Below are positions 27,601-40,900 of a DNA stretch of 64,000 bases, in pieces. The stretch is from positions 62,001 to 126,000 of the forward strand of contig WBMZ01012704.1 in NCBI GenBank assembly GCA_013400975.1, written 5' to 3'. The translations under genes were made by a program, and so were the position numbers. Source of the stretch: Atrichornis clamosus (taxonomy: Eukaryota > Chordata > Aves > Passeriformes > Menuridae). How positions within the stretch are numbered: the stretch's first letter is position 1; each line of letters begins with the position of its first letter. The notes under the pieces are model-generated. The model worked only from the letters and a program-made list of their open reading frames with translations, searched no databases and was not told the DNA's origin.

Positions 27601-30600
27601 TCTGCCTGCCAATGCAGTTATGATTTAGGCTTGGTGCAAACTGTTTTAACTCTGACACATAACACATACCATATCTTTGACTTCTGCACTTCTATTAGTC
27701 AGGCAGAAAAATTAGCTTTGGAGACAGTGTTTTCCCACTGCCTATCTCTGAGGAGTCTGGAGATAAGACTTCCTCTCCAGTTCCACCCACTGGGAAGTCA
27801 TTAGCACAGCTCCCTTACAGACATGAAGTCCCTATAACATGCTGTTCCCAGGCACTCTCTCTCTTCCTGGCTTCTCTTGGTATCATGGAAATGTGATTTT
27901 TAAATTTTTTTTTCCATTGGTACTTCATTCTCAAACAAGCTTCCAGTTTGCTGTGGTATGCTAGAATAACACATCCTAGTCCTGAGCATAATTGGATCCA
28001 TATCAAGCCTGTGATTCTTTAAGGCTTTCTCAACATTTTACACCATACAGTGCCACCACTTCTCCCATCTGGTGACACGGCTCTGAGAAATATCAAAGAG
28101 CTGAGAAACCTATTTGTCCTTAAGCTGCTATCTGTTTCCTTTTTGAACACTGGCAAAAAAAGTTCAGTCAAGTGCCAGAGTTGGTCTATTGTTAATTTTC
28201 AATTTAATTAAGCACATAAGAAAAAGGATTTGTACTTGGCAGTTGCTGCCTGAAGGTCTTGGTTTAAATAATCACCCACAGGAGCCATTCAGGTAAGCAA
28301 AGGGCAGAAATTTTGTCTGTCTAAAACCGTCCCTTGTTTTTTTCCTCCTCTCTGTCTGCCCTTTATTTCTCCAGCTGTCCTCTGGATTCATATGGTAAAC
28401 AGGTTCCCATCCTTCCCATCCGTGTGTGAGGGTTTTAGCAGCACCTCTCCAGGAAAGCCATCGTCATCCTCTGCCATGTCCTCACTGCAGGGGCCAGTTC
28501 AGTCTGAATATTTCATCTTAGGCTAAGTGTTCAAAAATTGGGTGGATGGAAAAACTCCTCAAGCCTTCATAAGATCCTGAACTGTGTTTGCAGCCAGGGT
28601 GCAGGCAGTGACCTGCTCCCTGACTCTGAGGCAGCAGTAAGGGTGAAGATTTTGGGGGGTGTGCCAGGAGGGAATCTCTGCAGAATAGTTTAAAATTAGA
28701 GCCCATCCAAATTTCAGTGCTTAAATATGTTATTCACACATACCTACAGCTCTAAACAGATTAATAATTAATTGGCAATAGACAGGCAGTGATGAGACAC
28801 AGAAATCTTCTCAGAGATATTTGCTCTAAAAAAATAATGAGCCATTTTCCTCATCTCATAAATGTTCTTCAGCCTGTAGAAGCAGTAGGGAAGAGACTGT
28901 CTTTAAGAACCGTGAAGGTCAAGAAAGACCATGAGGCACTGGAGGAGTGATTCCCAAAGGCAGCCTATACATCTCCTGCAACATACGACATACATAACTG
29001 TCAGCTCAAACCCATATCTACAATTTAAGGGTTCCTGCTGCACAGCCCATGCTTGCTGCAGTGCACTCTCCTAGTTTCTTCCCTGCAGCAGGACAGGAAT
29101 CACTGTGTCCTCTGGACAAACCCCAATTTTGTGGGAGTCCTGCAGGAATCTCACATCACCATGTGGGAATCCAAGAGGAAAATTTTACTTTGATAACAGC
29201 AAGAAAAAAAACCCAAACCAAAAAAGCACCCACTAAAATCTCAAGAGGTCAAGAACGAGAAGGACAAAGGGACATTTACCAGGAATAAACTATTAAACTA
29301 AATAAACCTCTTGCTTTAGACAAAGGGGTCTTTACAGCATATAAACTATTTGGAGGCCTCTTGTCTCTTCCCTCTGCTGCCAGATGTAAGGCTTGCTCAT
29401 CTACTTTTGTTTTAAACAAGACTCCTCTATCTGGCATGCAGCTGTGGAAGTACAGACAATGAATTTACATGAGGAGAGCTCCTAGCAGCAGCTTCCACGC
29501 TTCTCTGGCAGATTTGCACAAACTGGATATGACATTACCAGCAGCCAGCCACATCTTGCTCCAATAAACATTGTTATTTATTATTGAACTAACGGGGACC
29601 AGCTCAGCAAGGGCTAGGGGACTGAGCACTGCTGACTAGGGCGTGAAGCCAAATGTGCAGATTTTACCCAGATCTGGGCCGTGACAGTGAGAAGTTTAAG
29701 GCAGAAAAAGACACAGAAAAGAGTTTCACTGCAGAAAGATGGAATTTGGGAAATCCTTCTCAAAGCACAGTTACTCTCACCATCCACCTCACACTTGAAC
29801 TAGTTCTACAGTTTGCTTATGCTCTACAAGCTTTTCCATGTTGTTCCCCTTTTCCTCGTAGAGAAACTGAGTGGCCTCTGTGCTAATCCTGTTTCCCGGT
29901 GGCACCCTTTGTTCCTAACTTCTGCTTTGTGTTCATGACTGGGTGAGATAAGAAAAGACTCAAACCTCAGTGTCAGCCAGGAGGTACAGGACTCTCTCAT
30001 GGAGGAGGGGAGAGGTATCCCACCTGGCTCAGCCATCACATTGGGAAAGGTCCTCCCAAAACACTTCCTGTGATGCCAAATGGCTGTACTGGTTCCCTTT
30101 CACTGAGGTCCATTTTCCAAAGTCCCCTGCTCCCCAGGGACCTCTGTAGAGTGGCTATATGGTTACTGGGCAGAAACTCAAGGTGTCTGTAATTCTCCAG
30201 GGGATGATTGGAGCAAGACTCTGGCTGTGCTCAGAACCAGGCCTGAGGAACAGAAAAACTCTGAAGGGTATCCCAAGATGCTACATCCCAAAGGAACCAA
30301 GAAAAGAGCCACGATGTTTCTAGATATCTGATTCAAAAGATGTTTCTTTCTTGAGGAGGTTTGAGACAGGACTCTTTTGCGAGGTCTTAGGGCTTTAAGG
30401 TAAGGCCCAGCAAGGAGGGTTCTTGAAAGACAGGAGTGCTTGGAAATTGACTCCAGGCTTGCTTTAAGGCATACACAGCTCCATGGACAAAGTCTTCGTG
30501 TCACTGAATGGCATCACTGTGCTTTATCAAAGCCTGGGGTGTCTGTGAGCTTTGCTGAAAGAGAAGCAAGGGCACTTGGGAGCCCTTGTCCAGGAAGCCG

Positions 30601-31084
30601 GGTACTGCCATGTCACTGTTCCTGTGGCGCTGGGGTCTGGAAGAGGGCCACTGGGAAGCTGCCATCAACATCAAGTGAGGGGAACAGCTATTCTGCTTCC
30701 CAGTGGGAAATGTAGATACAGCTGAGCTGAGTGCTAGTCTGGATTTGGGAAAAGCCATTGAGCCACTGGTGCACAGGGACAGCAAGAGGCCTGCAAGGCA
30801 GGCCTGGATTGGAGGCACTGGGCAGACGACTGGATGGTAGAAGTGTCATGTTATGGAATACCAGGGAGTTGAGGGCAACTCAAGGGACTGCCCTGGGGTT
30901 AGGGAGCAGAAGCAGAGGAGAGTGGCTTACGTATCCTCGGACAACTGACCCCAGGGGAAGCTTAGTCTCATTACTAGAAGTACTCCCATGGAGTAAATGA
31001 GACAAGATGTACTCATGGGTCTTATCTATCCATGCCTATGCCTGAAATGGAAATTCAGGCAATGGAAATGGCTGGGAGAAAGAT

Positions 31085-31350
31085 TTCTCTCATGAGGAAA
31101 AGGCCTCAAGTTGTGCCAGGGATGGTTTAGATTAGATATTGTGAAAAAGCCTTTCATGGAAAGGGTTATAAAGCATTGGAATAGACTGGTCAAGGAAGTG
31201 ATGGAGTCACCACCCCTGGAAGTGTTCAAAAAACATGTGGATATGGCACTTGAAACCATGGTTAAATAGTGAACATGGTGGTGGTTGTAGGTTGAAGGTT
31301 GGACATGATGATCTTAAAGGTCTTTTCCAACCTTGATGCTATGATTCTCT
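31085..31350 (+). mobile_element. CR1 3' fragment
   Basis: This is the 3' end of a CR1 non-LTR retrotransposon in plus orientation. It contains the typical run from GGCCTCAAGTTGTGCCAGGG through GATTAGATATT, GGAGTCACCA, CCCTGGAAGTGTT and GATGATCTTAAAGGTCTTTTCC, ending at an ATGATTCT-type tail at 31350. Only about 265 bp remain. That is the usual severe 5' truncation of CR1, so it encodes nothing. It is the same general 3' type as the minus-strand fragment at 46974-47300, whose order of blocks is the reverse complement of this one. Confidence 0.92.
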
Positions 31351-32763
31351 AGAAGTGGCTAAGGCAGGACAGTCCCCATGTCCTTGCCAGTTGATATCTG
31401 GTGTGAATTTCCTGGAACAGACTTTTTTAGCTGTGTGTTATTCACAAGGTTCTTCTTTTTGTAAGGGAAGGTTTAGATAATATGCAGTAGTACTATTATT
31501 TCCAGTCCACACCTTGCCTTAGAAATGTCATAATCCCTTCCATGCTCTCACCCTTGGCTCAATTAGGCCATGTGATAAGATATTTTTAACTATGTCCCTA
31601 TGAAATCTCAAGACTATTGTCCGAAGATTTAGCTCACATCTGCTTTTCTGTGCTGTGGATATTGATGTGCCTGACAGGCTGCAGCTTCATCACACAGGCA
31701 AGCTCTCTATAAATATTATTTTCAACTGTGTCAGGAGAGAGCATTCAGAGGGAGAAGATGATAGCAGACTTGGAAGTTGTGACACGTGGCTCTAAATATT
31801 CTTCTGAATTTCAGGTTTCCATGAATATTTGGAGGGCAGATTTCAATTCTGAGGCAGGAAAGCAAATTAAAAAAGTAAACTGGCAAGAAGGCTTGAGAAA
31901 CTCACATGAAACACAGGGCTCCTCAGATCATGTTTTCAGCTGTGACTTCACTCTCCTTTCATGCTCATGCCCCATAGAGCCACATTCCAACAAAGTTATT
32001 GTTATCCCATAGAAGCCTTCCTTTCTGACATACTTTTTTTCTGCCTATCAGCAACATTCCCTAATTATCTTCTGCTCCTTTTCCAAGAATGAGTCCCAGT
32101 GACTTTATAGATATATATATATATGCAGGGACATATATATGCAGCCTGAGATGTTCATTTGGACAGGGAAAGAAAGCCTGCAATGGAGAGGAGGTTCTGA
32201 GATAGTGCTGTTTATGCAGCTGGCCATAAATACCCATTGTTGCAGCAAACTATTTGTACATATTCTTAAAGCAATGCATTTTTTGTTCATTTCTTTGCTA
32301 CATTTCTTCCAGAACTGAGTTTTCTAGCTTCCATATGAGGATGTCAAGTGTAACAGTTCCACAAAAGTCAAGAGATGACAGGTACAGATTCCCTCCAATC
32401 AGCCAAACCTGTCAGAAGACATTAGATTGTTTTCACATGAATTGTTTTTGACAATTTTGCCTTAGTTGTAACTTCCAGGTGCCCAGCAACAGCTTTAGTA
32501 ATTCTTACAGTCGTTTTTAGGAATTGAGGTTAAGTTGACTGAATTAATCTTTTTCTTTTGAAAATTAAGTACAAAATTTGCCCATTCCTGATTTTATAAG
32601 GCCTCAATCTTTTTCCAAAAGGCCTTAACTATACCACCAACAACTCCTGAACTGCAAGCGGTCTTTAAATACATTATTACGAACTTCATCAGATACCAGG
32701 AACTTGGAACTATTTATCTTGTGCACACATTCTCTGTCCCTTTGTTGTTATCCCTTGCATCTT
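31351..32763. other. No gene recognised
   Basis: AT-rich spacer between two CR1 fragments, with a TA-rich tract near 32108-32130. The largest frame is 94 codons (31728-32012) and has no recognisable family. Confidence 0.55.
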
Positions 32764-33080
32764 CAAAAAGGGCGAAAGGAGGACCTAGGAAAATGCATGC
32801 CAACAGACCTCATCTCAGTCCCCGGTAAGGTGATGGAACAAATGCTGGAAATCATTTCTAGGCACATGAAGGACAAGAAGGAGATTAGGAGTAGTTAGCA
32901 CGAATTCACAAAGGCAACTCATACTTGACAAATAGACAACCATCTATGATGAAATTACCATCTTGGTAGGTGAGGGGGGCACAGGGAATATTTTCTTCCT
33001 TGACTTCAGTAAGGCTTTTGAAACTGTCTCTGATAACCTCCTCATAGACAAGTTGGTGAAGTATGGGCTGGGCAATCAAC
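32764..33080 (+). pseudogene. CR1 reverse-transcriptase remnant
   Basis: This is part of the CR1 ORF2 reverse transcriptase in plus orientation. The first frame reads SVPGKVMEQMLEIISRHMKDKK, the segment before the catalytic core in CR1. A shifted frame carries FLDFSKAFETVSDN at about 32996-33037. It corresponds to catalytic motif A (LDFSKAFDTV), and the metal-binding Asp is present at 33002-33004. Stop codons and frame changes between the two parts make it a dead copy. It stops after TATGGGCTG and is joined directly to 3' UTR sequence at 33081, so the rest of the RT (motifs B to E) is missing. Confidence 0.9.
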
Positions 33081-33140
33081 TCTAGGTGGCCCTGCTTGAG
33101 CAGTGGGGTTGGACCAGATGCCCTCAGCCATTCTGTGATT
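33081..33140 (+). mobile_element. CR1 3' UTR tail joined to the RT remnant
   Basis: About 60 bp of CR1 3' UTR (TCTAGGTGGCCCTGCTTGAG, then GGTTGGACCAGATG, ending CATTCTGTGATT) directly follow the RT piece at 32764-33080 in the same orientation. In a complete CR1 these parts lie more than 1 kb apart. The simplest reading is one insertion with a large internal deletion. Two independent insertions side by side are less likely. Confidence 0.85.
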
Positions 33141-36100
33141 ATTTTCATAGGTTTTTATATTAATTCACAGTTAAGAACTCAAGATTTAGCAACAAGCATC
33201 TTAGTTTTGGATTCCTGACAAACAGGACACTTCACAGGACATCCAGTTGGGTCATAAAATCCTTAAAGTGAGGACAGCCAACCATTATCACCATTCATAT
33301 TCTCCTAAGAGTGCTTGCAGTGCTTGATTGCAGGGGAACAGAACACCCTGCATTGGATGTAGTGGAGCCCATCAAGCAGGTGGCTCTTGCGAGGCAGAGG
33401 TTTCTCCTCCACGGCTGATGGTGCTGCAACCCTTAGCAATTGTTCTCTCTTTTTGTTCTTGGATATCTCTACTGACAATATCTAATGAACCTGAAATTTT
33501 CTCAGCCTAATCTACAACTGGAGAGATGCATCCAGTGCCTTTACTCTAGCACTTTTTTCCACAAATTCCAGGAGCTCAGGAAGAGAAACTAGCAGCAGTT
33601 ATGTGCCACTAGCTTTATAGGCTTCCTTCCTGCCCTTCCTGTAGTTTTTTCTCAAAGTGTTTTCTGCAAAGAATCTGATAAACCATCTATTGCTAATCTC
33701 CCAGGAGATTCTCTTAAAAGACTCCAAGAGTGTTAAGCACAGTGTCGATTCTGTTATTATAACAATTGCCTCATGACTTGAAAACATCTGCATTTTTTAG
33801 AAAAGAAGCCAAAAATACCAATAAATGAAGCCCATATATTGTATTTTAAAATCTCGTTAATTGTACAGTTGTGCATTAGGACGAGAGTGGTACATAAATC
33901 TAAGGCCAGGCATACAAAAAACCATAACCTAATTCAACTCTGAAAACACTAGAAATTTAATGTTTAAACACAGGAAGGCAGGAAGACAGTAATAGTCCAG
34001 TCCCATCCAGTTTGAAAACAGTGGGATGGTTTGTGTCTTTTAGCTTCAGGGACACCCAGCAGGTGAAACTGGTGGGTACAACTCCAGGCTGTTGAGATGC
34101 ACAGCCTCGTGCTCTCGGTTACTCTCATTTGAACTGCACACAGGAACAGGTTCTGTGGTAATGAGAAAATGGACTGTGGTGTAAATACCCATAGAAGAGT
34201 TTAACAGAGACATCTCATTTTAAATGGTGTCTGCCTGGCAATATGGCCATCTTCAAATGAAGTCAAGAAGAGGATCCACTGACTGGAAGCAGTGCTCAAA
34301 TCCCCAGCATCAGCCTGTCTGCTTCATTTGCTTTATTTCAATAGCCACAAGTATAGCCAGGAGCTTTAACAGACAGGAGCTCACCAAGTCGTCGCTGAGA
34401 CATCTCTTTAAAAGTGATTCTCTAAAAATATGAGGGTGAAAAACATTAAATGGAGCAGGAGATTATTGTAAAATTGCAGTCAGCTTCTACCCCTCTAGAA
34501 ACATTCAAAATTTGCAAATGCACTACTCAGATTTTTACTGCAAGATCTTGTCTCTCTTACTTCTCCTTTCCTGCATAAATATCCTCAGGCTCTTGAGTGA
34601 TTGAAACCCACTAAGAAAGACAGATGGCCTTTTGATAATATCTAATGGAATGTGTAATCTGGAATTCCCTCCCATGCTGAACTCTGTGACCCAGAATGAA
34701 TATGTGCAAATTTCAGAATTCTAGTTGAATAATTAAATGGAAGTATAATAAAGTCATTGAGTTGTTCTATTGCAAATTTACACAGAAAGAGACTAGTATT
34801 GGAACAAAATTGAAGATTTTACATGGGCAATGACTTCAGTACAGAATCATGCATAGAATACATGAATATATTCTAGTTTTTAAGAGAAAACTACACGTAA
34901 GGTAGTCTCCTTTCCAAAATAGTTAACTAATTGCATAGATTAGCAGGGTCATTGCGATACTCAAATGCATTATGGTCTATTCTTTCAAATGCAATTAGGA
35001 GCATTCAATTTAAGAACCAGTCTAAATGGGCTCATTTTACACCATTATTTCAATCTAGCTAAGAGTAAATCTGTGAATAAATCAACATTTCACCATTATC
35101 TGATTGTTATGGGATTAACAGGAAGCTGATATTACCAAGCAGTTCTTTATAGACTGGCACTCTACTGTAATAAGCCATGTTCTGATTAAGTTCCTAATGT
35201 GCTTTTGCACTATTTCATATTTCTGCATGTTCTTACATGCTTCTAAAAAGTGACAGTGACTGAAGATGTTATGGTATATGGCCCAGATGAAGTCCATAAT
35301 GCTCTGACTGTTCCACACAGCGTATTTGTTGGCTTCCTCAAGCTCCTCTTTACAGTGTTTCTCCTCTGCATGACAAATCAGGCTTACTGGCTGTGTTTGT
35401 AAGCCTTACAAGCCTTTCAGTCCTCAAAATATTACTAGGAGGAATTAATGACAATGAAAGCTCATAGCCCCAAACACTGACTTCCTGAGCTAGAAAAATG
35501 ATTGCTCTGTCTGTTGAGAATAAAAACTCTTTTCCCTTTAGGTAGATCAGCTCATGCAAGGAGACACAAAACAATTACCCAGAGTGTTCCACAAGTGTTA
35601 ACATCTGACAGTCTGCTGTAGGCAGACCTTGGGAACCTTATAAGAAAAGAAACCCAAAGTGCTCTTGGGATTTAGGCATCTTCAAGGCTCACTGATGTCC
35701 AGCTCCAACACTGAAGGCCAAATCACACTCACACTCAAGGCATGGAGACAGTTATCAGACTGTGCCCAGAACTGCCCGGTCTCGTAGCTACACTGTGTGA
35801 AATCTCATCACAACAGTACCACAAAAGACCTTCTGACAGATAATGTGGACAGATCCTAGAGGAAGACATCATCCACATTGGGTGGTCCCAACTTCAGACA
35901 GTGTCTGAAAATCCTTTACCTCTGTTTTTCAACAAGGTGACTATTTAATGTATTTCTTTGCCTCCTGTATTTCACTGTATTGTATCACTTTAGCGTACAA
36001 GGACACTGAATTGTCAATTATTTATCTAAGATTCTATGTTGTACAATGGGGAGAAAAGGGGGAGGGTTCTTTCAATATAACAAAGTGTTCTAAAAGTGGA

Positions 36101-37237
36101 TACTTTCAGAATTGAAACTAGTTTGAGGAAAGATTTGTGTATTCTAGTTTGGAAAGCACTTATATATTTGTGTTGACAGGGGAAAGATCAATAAATAGCA
36201 CAGTAATATAAAATAGAAATGAAATAATAAAAAATAAAATACAATACTGAAATAATAGAAATAAGAATATGCTGATAGGTAAGTATTGCCTTTACAGATG
36301 GAGTAGAATACTAGTTCTCCCAGATCATAAACTAATTCTCGCCTTTTTAAAACAATATAAAGAAACAGATCATAACAGCCTGGAAACAACTAGTGTCTTT
36401 AAAGATTACTACAGGAAGGAGAATACAAATTCAGAGGTCAAACCTTTGGGGTTTACTCTAACAAAAATGAGCAAAAGTGAATGATGTTGTGACTGAAATA
36501 TGCTGGGGAGATTTGTTGGAGCCAAACTGACCAAGTACACTGCCTTGCCTGCTCTGTTCTGCATAATTAACTATCTTATTAACTAGACAATTGATTCACT
36601 GCTTTATTGATTGATTGTTGCATTCATTCTCTCTTTCTGCTTTTTGTTTCGCTGCCAACTTTATCAGTTTAATTGCACAACTTTCTTCCTAAGTGATTCA
36701 TCCCTAATCAACTCTCTCATTCACTGCTGAGCCTGTTTCTCACACAGTTCACTGCTCAGCTGAATCCCAAGGCTTCACCTGCCTGATCTTCTTGGCATTT
36801 GTGACAAGTTGTGGGACCCCTTGGGGTTCAGACGACAGGTTCTGTTTGATGCTTTGGACATTAGGAGATTTGATATTTATTCTACATGTGCCCGAAGAAA
36901 AACCTCATTGTACATTGGCAGTGATCAGCTTTTGGTGTTCTGATAGTGAAACCGAGCTATGAAAAGCCACGGTAAAGGTCTGTAAAAAGTCAGTGTTTCT
37001 TTGTTTATATGGATGCCTCTTTTAGACAGCACACTTGTCTACATGACAACTGACTGCTATCATACTGCCCGAGGTAAAACTGCTTTTCAAACCTTAATTA
37101 CAGAAGACAGGCAAATCTGCTTATTGCAAATCTCAGGGAGGATTTGCAGCTTTGACCACCTGACTAGCCTGGCTAGCTGACCAGATGAAAAGGTCAGCAA
37201 AAGCCACTTAAAATTTAGATCAGGTTCCTTAGTACCT
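33141..37237. other. No gene recognised
   Basis: AT-rich with short frames only (up to about 81 codons). No CR1 tail, LTR pair or RNA gene was found. Confidence 0.55.
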
Positions 37238-37903
37238 TGTCCCTTTCAAGTATTGAATACCTCCGTGTGGAGAGGATCCACCACAGCACTTTGCAGCCTG
37301 TTTCCATGCTTGGCTACTGTTTTTGGAGGAGTTTTTCCTCCATCTCCAGCCAGCGTTTCCTCTGCTGTAGCTCATTACTGGTTCTTGTTCACGTTTTTCT
37401 TGTGTACCTCTCAGAGGAGAAGGTGGGCTCTGTCTTCTCCATAGTTCCCCTTCCAGTAGCAGATGGCAGCAGTTAGATCCCACTCCTGTATGCCACAGGC
37501 TCCAGCAATATGACAATATGACAGCAAAATGAGAAACTGCCAGCTGCTGACAGCAATGGAAGGAAAAAATGGCTGGACAACCCCAACCTGGGGCTAAACT
37601 AATGAAACCACCCAAGAAACTGACAGATACCACCCATGGGAAAAGTGATCTATCGGGAACTCTGCTTGGATGAAGAACATCAGAGGACACTGGGAATAGA
37701 GAAGATTCCCAGATTTACCAGGGTTACTGACAAAGACCAGAATTACTAAAATCACCAAAACCAGGGATGGTGGGAAAAGAATAAGCAGGAGTGGGCTGGT
37801 TTTTTTTGGAGGGCAGGGAAAGGGATGGGGAAAGAGTAAACCAAATGGTACGACTGAGAAGCTCACAGGTATCCATGAAAGCAGCTTTGCCCAGAAAGTG
37901 ACA
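37238..37903 (-). mobile_element. Possible solo LTR or other unclassified element
   Basis: A relatively GC-rich 666-bp segment begins TGTCCCTTT (37238-37246) and ends AAAGTGACA (37895-37903). These ends are inverted copies of each other in 8 of 9 positions and have the TG...CA form of LTRs. Flanking ACCT/ACCA would be an imperfect 4-bp target duplication. The minus strand is open for 153 codons (37229-37690). I find no TATA box or AATAAA in either orientation, which weakens the LTR reading. Chance pairing of ends remains quite possible, and the strand is a guess. Confidence 0.25.
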
Positions 37904-40900
37904 ACCACCCTGTTTCTCTGTCCATGTCACATCCCCAATTTTCCTGTGTGTTCAGGGAAACCTGGAAGGTTTCTTTTAATTCCAACAAGAGAGGAAATTT
38001 CCACAGAGGTAAAGGAGGATCAACCAAGCCTCTCCAACATACTCCTTTCGAGATGAAGGACTTTTTTCTTTCCCCTTTATTATTTGTTATCACCAACATC
38101 GTATCCTTTCAGCTGCCCCTGCACCATTCCATCATGTTTTCAGTCCTTCAACTTTACTTAATTTTCCACCTATCATCCCATATTTCTCCTCCTCTAAGTA
38201 AATCCTATGACAGCACAAGCTATAATATGGAACCCTTTTCCATCCTCTTGTCTACTAATATTAATACTCCCTGCTTCCAAAAGGATAGCTTAAACCACCA
38301 GATCTTTGTTATCTTCCTTTCTTAAGAAAACAAATTTTAGATTTAGATAGCCACGTTACACGTCTGCCAGTTTTTCCTAAAACGTCTTGAACCATTTTGG
38401 CTTTTCAACTGAATGTGTAGGAGCTGAAGACAATTGAATTCCTACAGGTCCTGAGAATGCTAACAGCCAGGCAAAAGAGGGACCCAACTTAGTGCTCCCA
38501 CTGGCAGAAAAGCAGACCAAATTCGCACATTATTTGTTGTCTGGCAGCAGCTGGAAGCCCAAGCCACAGGCACACTGCTCCTGGCTGGTGACAGTGTTTG
38601 CTTGTACTTACCAAGCAGAAGCACCATAGGAGACATGAGGGAGAGCTGGAATATTGCAGAGAGATCGTTTAAACAAGACAGGATACAAATCTGTAGGAAA
38701 TTCTGCTCAGGGAAATACGTGCCTTTTAAATCCATGAAATCCTGCCCAAAATAAAAATCACATTAAACATTTCCACTCAGGGTTTGACAAATGACAGGTT
38801 GGAATCATTTACTTAAAATCAGATTTGTTCAAATCTGAGTTTAATCAAACTAATGCTGTTTCAAAATCATAATAGAGCTTCTTTTATTTAATTAACAATT
38901 GAATCTAAAATAATTTAAATCAGCACTGCTGCTGATTGGCTGTTTTGTCTTATTATGAGAAAATAGCTACAGGCAATAGCACATTTTGTAAAGAATGCAT
39001 CTCTTTACCTGGAGAATATTCTCTCTGAGTTCAGTGATACTGCACTTGGAATTAAAGTTACACATGTGAATTTATTTATAAAACAGAGACTGGTTTATTT
39101 TAAAACAACTTTTAGTGGAAAAGACTTTACAAGAATACAGTTTCATTGTAAAGTGCCAGGAAACAAAACCTGCTTAGATTGATTTCAATGCACTAAATCA
39201 ATGCAGATCATTTTATTTCTAAAAGGCAGACAAGATCAAAATGAAGCTGTTTTCCTATATTCATACCTAAGCATCCTAAGGAAGGAGTCTCAAAGGTATC
39301 TCAGTGATTCCAGTGCTCAAGCCCCATGGACACAGGACACAGCCACAGATACTAGAGAAGCCCCATGGTGTAGCTTCTCAGCTTTCTGAGGTGAACGAGG
39401 TGCAGCACACTTACAACTCACCCTTTTTGCAAGCACTTGACTTCCAGCATTTTGCACAAATGAATGGCTTTCTCATGTCAAGAATGTCAGTGAAACCCTG
39501 ACATGGACCCATGCTCTCTCTTTCCACAGCACATGTAAATGTTTTAAACTGGAGATTTCTGAGAGAAAAGTAATTCCTCTGAGAAATGTGAAATTTTAGG
39601 AGGTGTTAGGAAATAAACCGAAAAGGCAGCCACAGGTCTGACACATTTGAAATTTAAGATGATACAGTGTGAACATTTATAAACATTTCAACTTACAAAT
39701 GGCTTAATCAGTAAATCAAATGTAATCCTTTTACATATCTTTTTCCATCTCTTTCACTACATTCACACCTTAACCTTCCAGGCCCTTCTGAGTTCTCTGC
39801 CACCACATCCCTGCCTACCCTCAGCAGAACACCCCAAACCATCTACCCCAGCCTCTCTCTGAGCATGCTGCTTCATCTTTAGCAACTTCAATTTTGGAAA
39901 TTCAGTAAATTAGAGCTTTCAGAGACAAAATATAGAAGACCACAAGTCTGCAACAGCATCTGTGTATTGTCTGTGACACTTGCTGTTCACCGCCACCTCT
40001 GTTCTCCAGGTACACACAGGTTTGCCTCTGGATAAGTGTTGTGTCCAAAACCATTAACATAAATATATTTGCACAAATTGCAAGACTGAGGAAGTTCAGC
40101 ACAGATATCAATCAGCAAACACCATGAAACCCATGGTCAAAGCCTGAGAAACAACACAACAGATGTTGTCTTCTGCACAGTAATGACTAAGCCTTGGTCT
40201 TCCTTTTAATAGTCTTTACTGTTATATGAGGAACATTCTCAGATGCTAGAAAAGGAACTAAGATCCAGCCACCTCCGCATGATTTCCTCCCAGTGGGGGT
40301 TTGCCAAAATTCCCCCTGTGCAGGAGAAGCACATCCACCCACAGACCTGGCACAGGAGGACCTTCCCAGCCTAGCAGGTCCCAGCACTCCTGCAACCATG
40401 GCCCTCAGCCAGGGGGCTATATGGAAAATAAAAGTGGCTCCCAGGTCTAGTTTGCTAGTAGCAAAAGAAGTGAGCAGAAAGGCATTTTAAAGACCTTTCT
40501 CTTTGCGTACCTATTTCTTTCATGAAAACAGATCAGCCACTGGACAAGATGTTTACAAGCAACCCTGGCACAGTCTGTGCAAATTTTGTGGAAAAACTGG
40601 GTAAGTACATATGTAACTAATCTTTTGTCTTCCAGGGGATTAGCTGATTACTGGAACAAGTGGGGAAAAAAAAAAGAAAACATCATTTTGGGGCCAAGCA
40701 GTTTTATTTGGTATATGTTGTTTTCCAAACAGAAAAAGTATTGTTTCTCTAAAATTAAGGACAGCTTGAATGTTGTGTGAGGTCTAAACCAGGCTGTATG
40801 TTCAATCATTTGAGGTTAGGAAAAAAGAGATTTTTTTTAATCTCCAGCTCTTCACAAAGCACGCTTGTGTTCAAAACGAGATGTTTTCATAAGCAAGCTT

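Larger units (their letters stand above)
21467..31083. other. No gene recognised; scattered simple repeats
   Basis: No exon or mobile element can be supported. Simple sequence includes a TA run near 22273-22285, an A-rich AAAAG tract at 23077-23121 and a TG/TA tract at 24553-24607. Frames of 136-138 codons overlap on opposite strands at 26793-27301 and have no family motif. The segment 30500-31000 is richer in GC than its flanks, but I could not define element ends. Confidence 0.5.
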
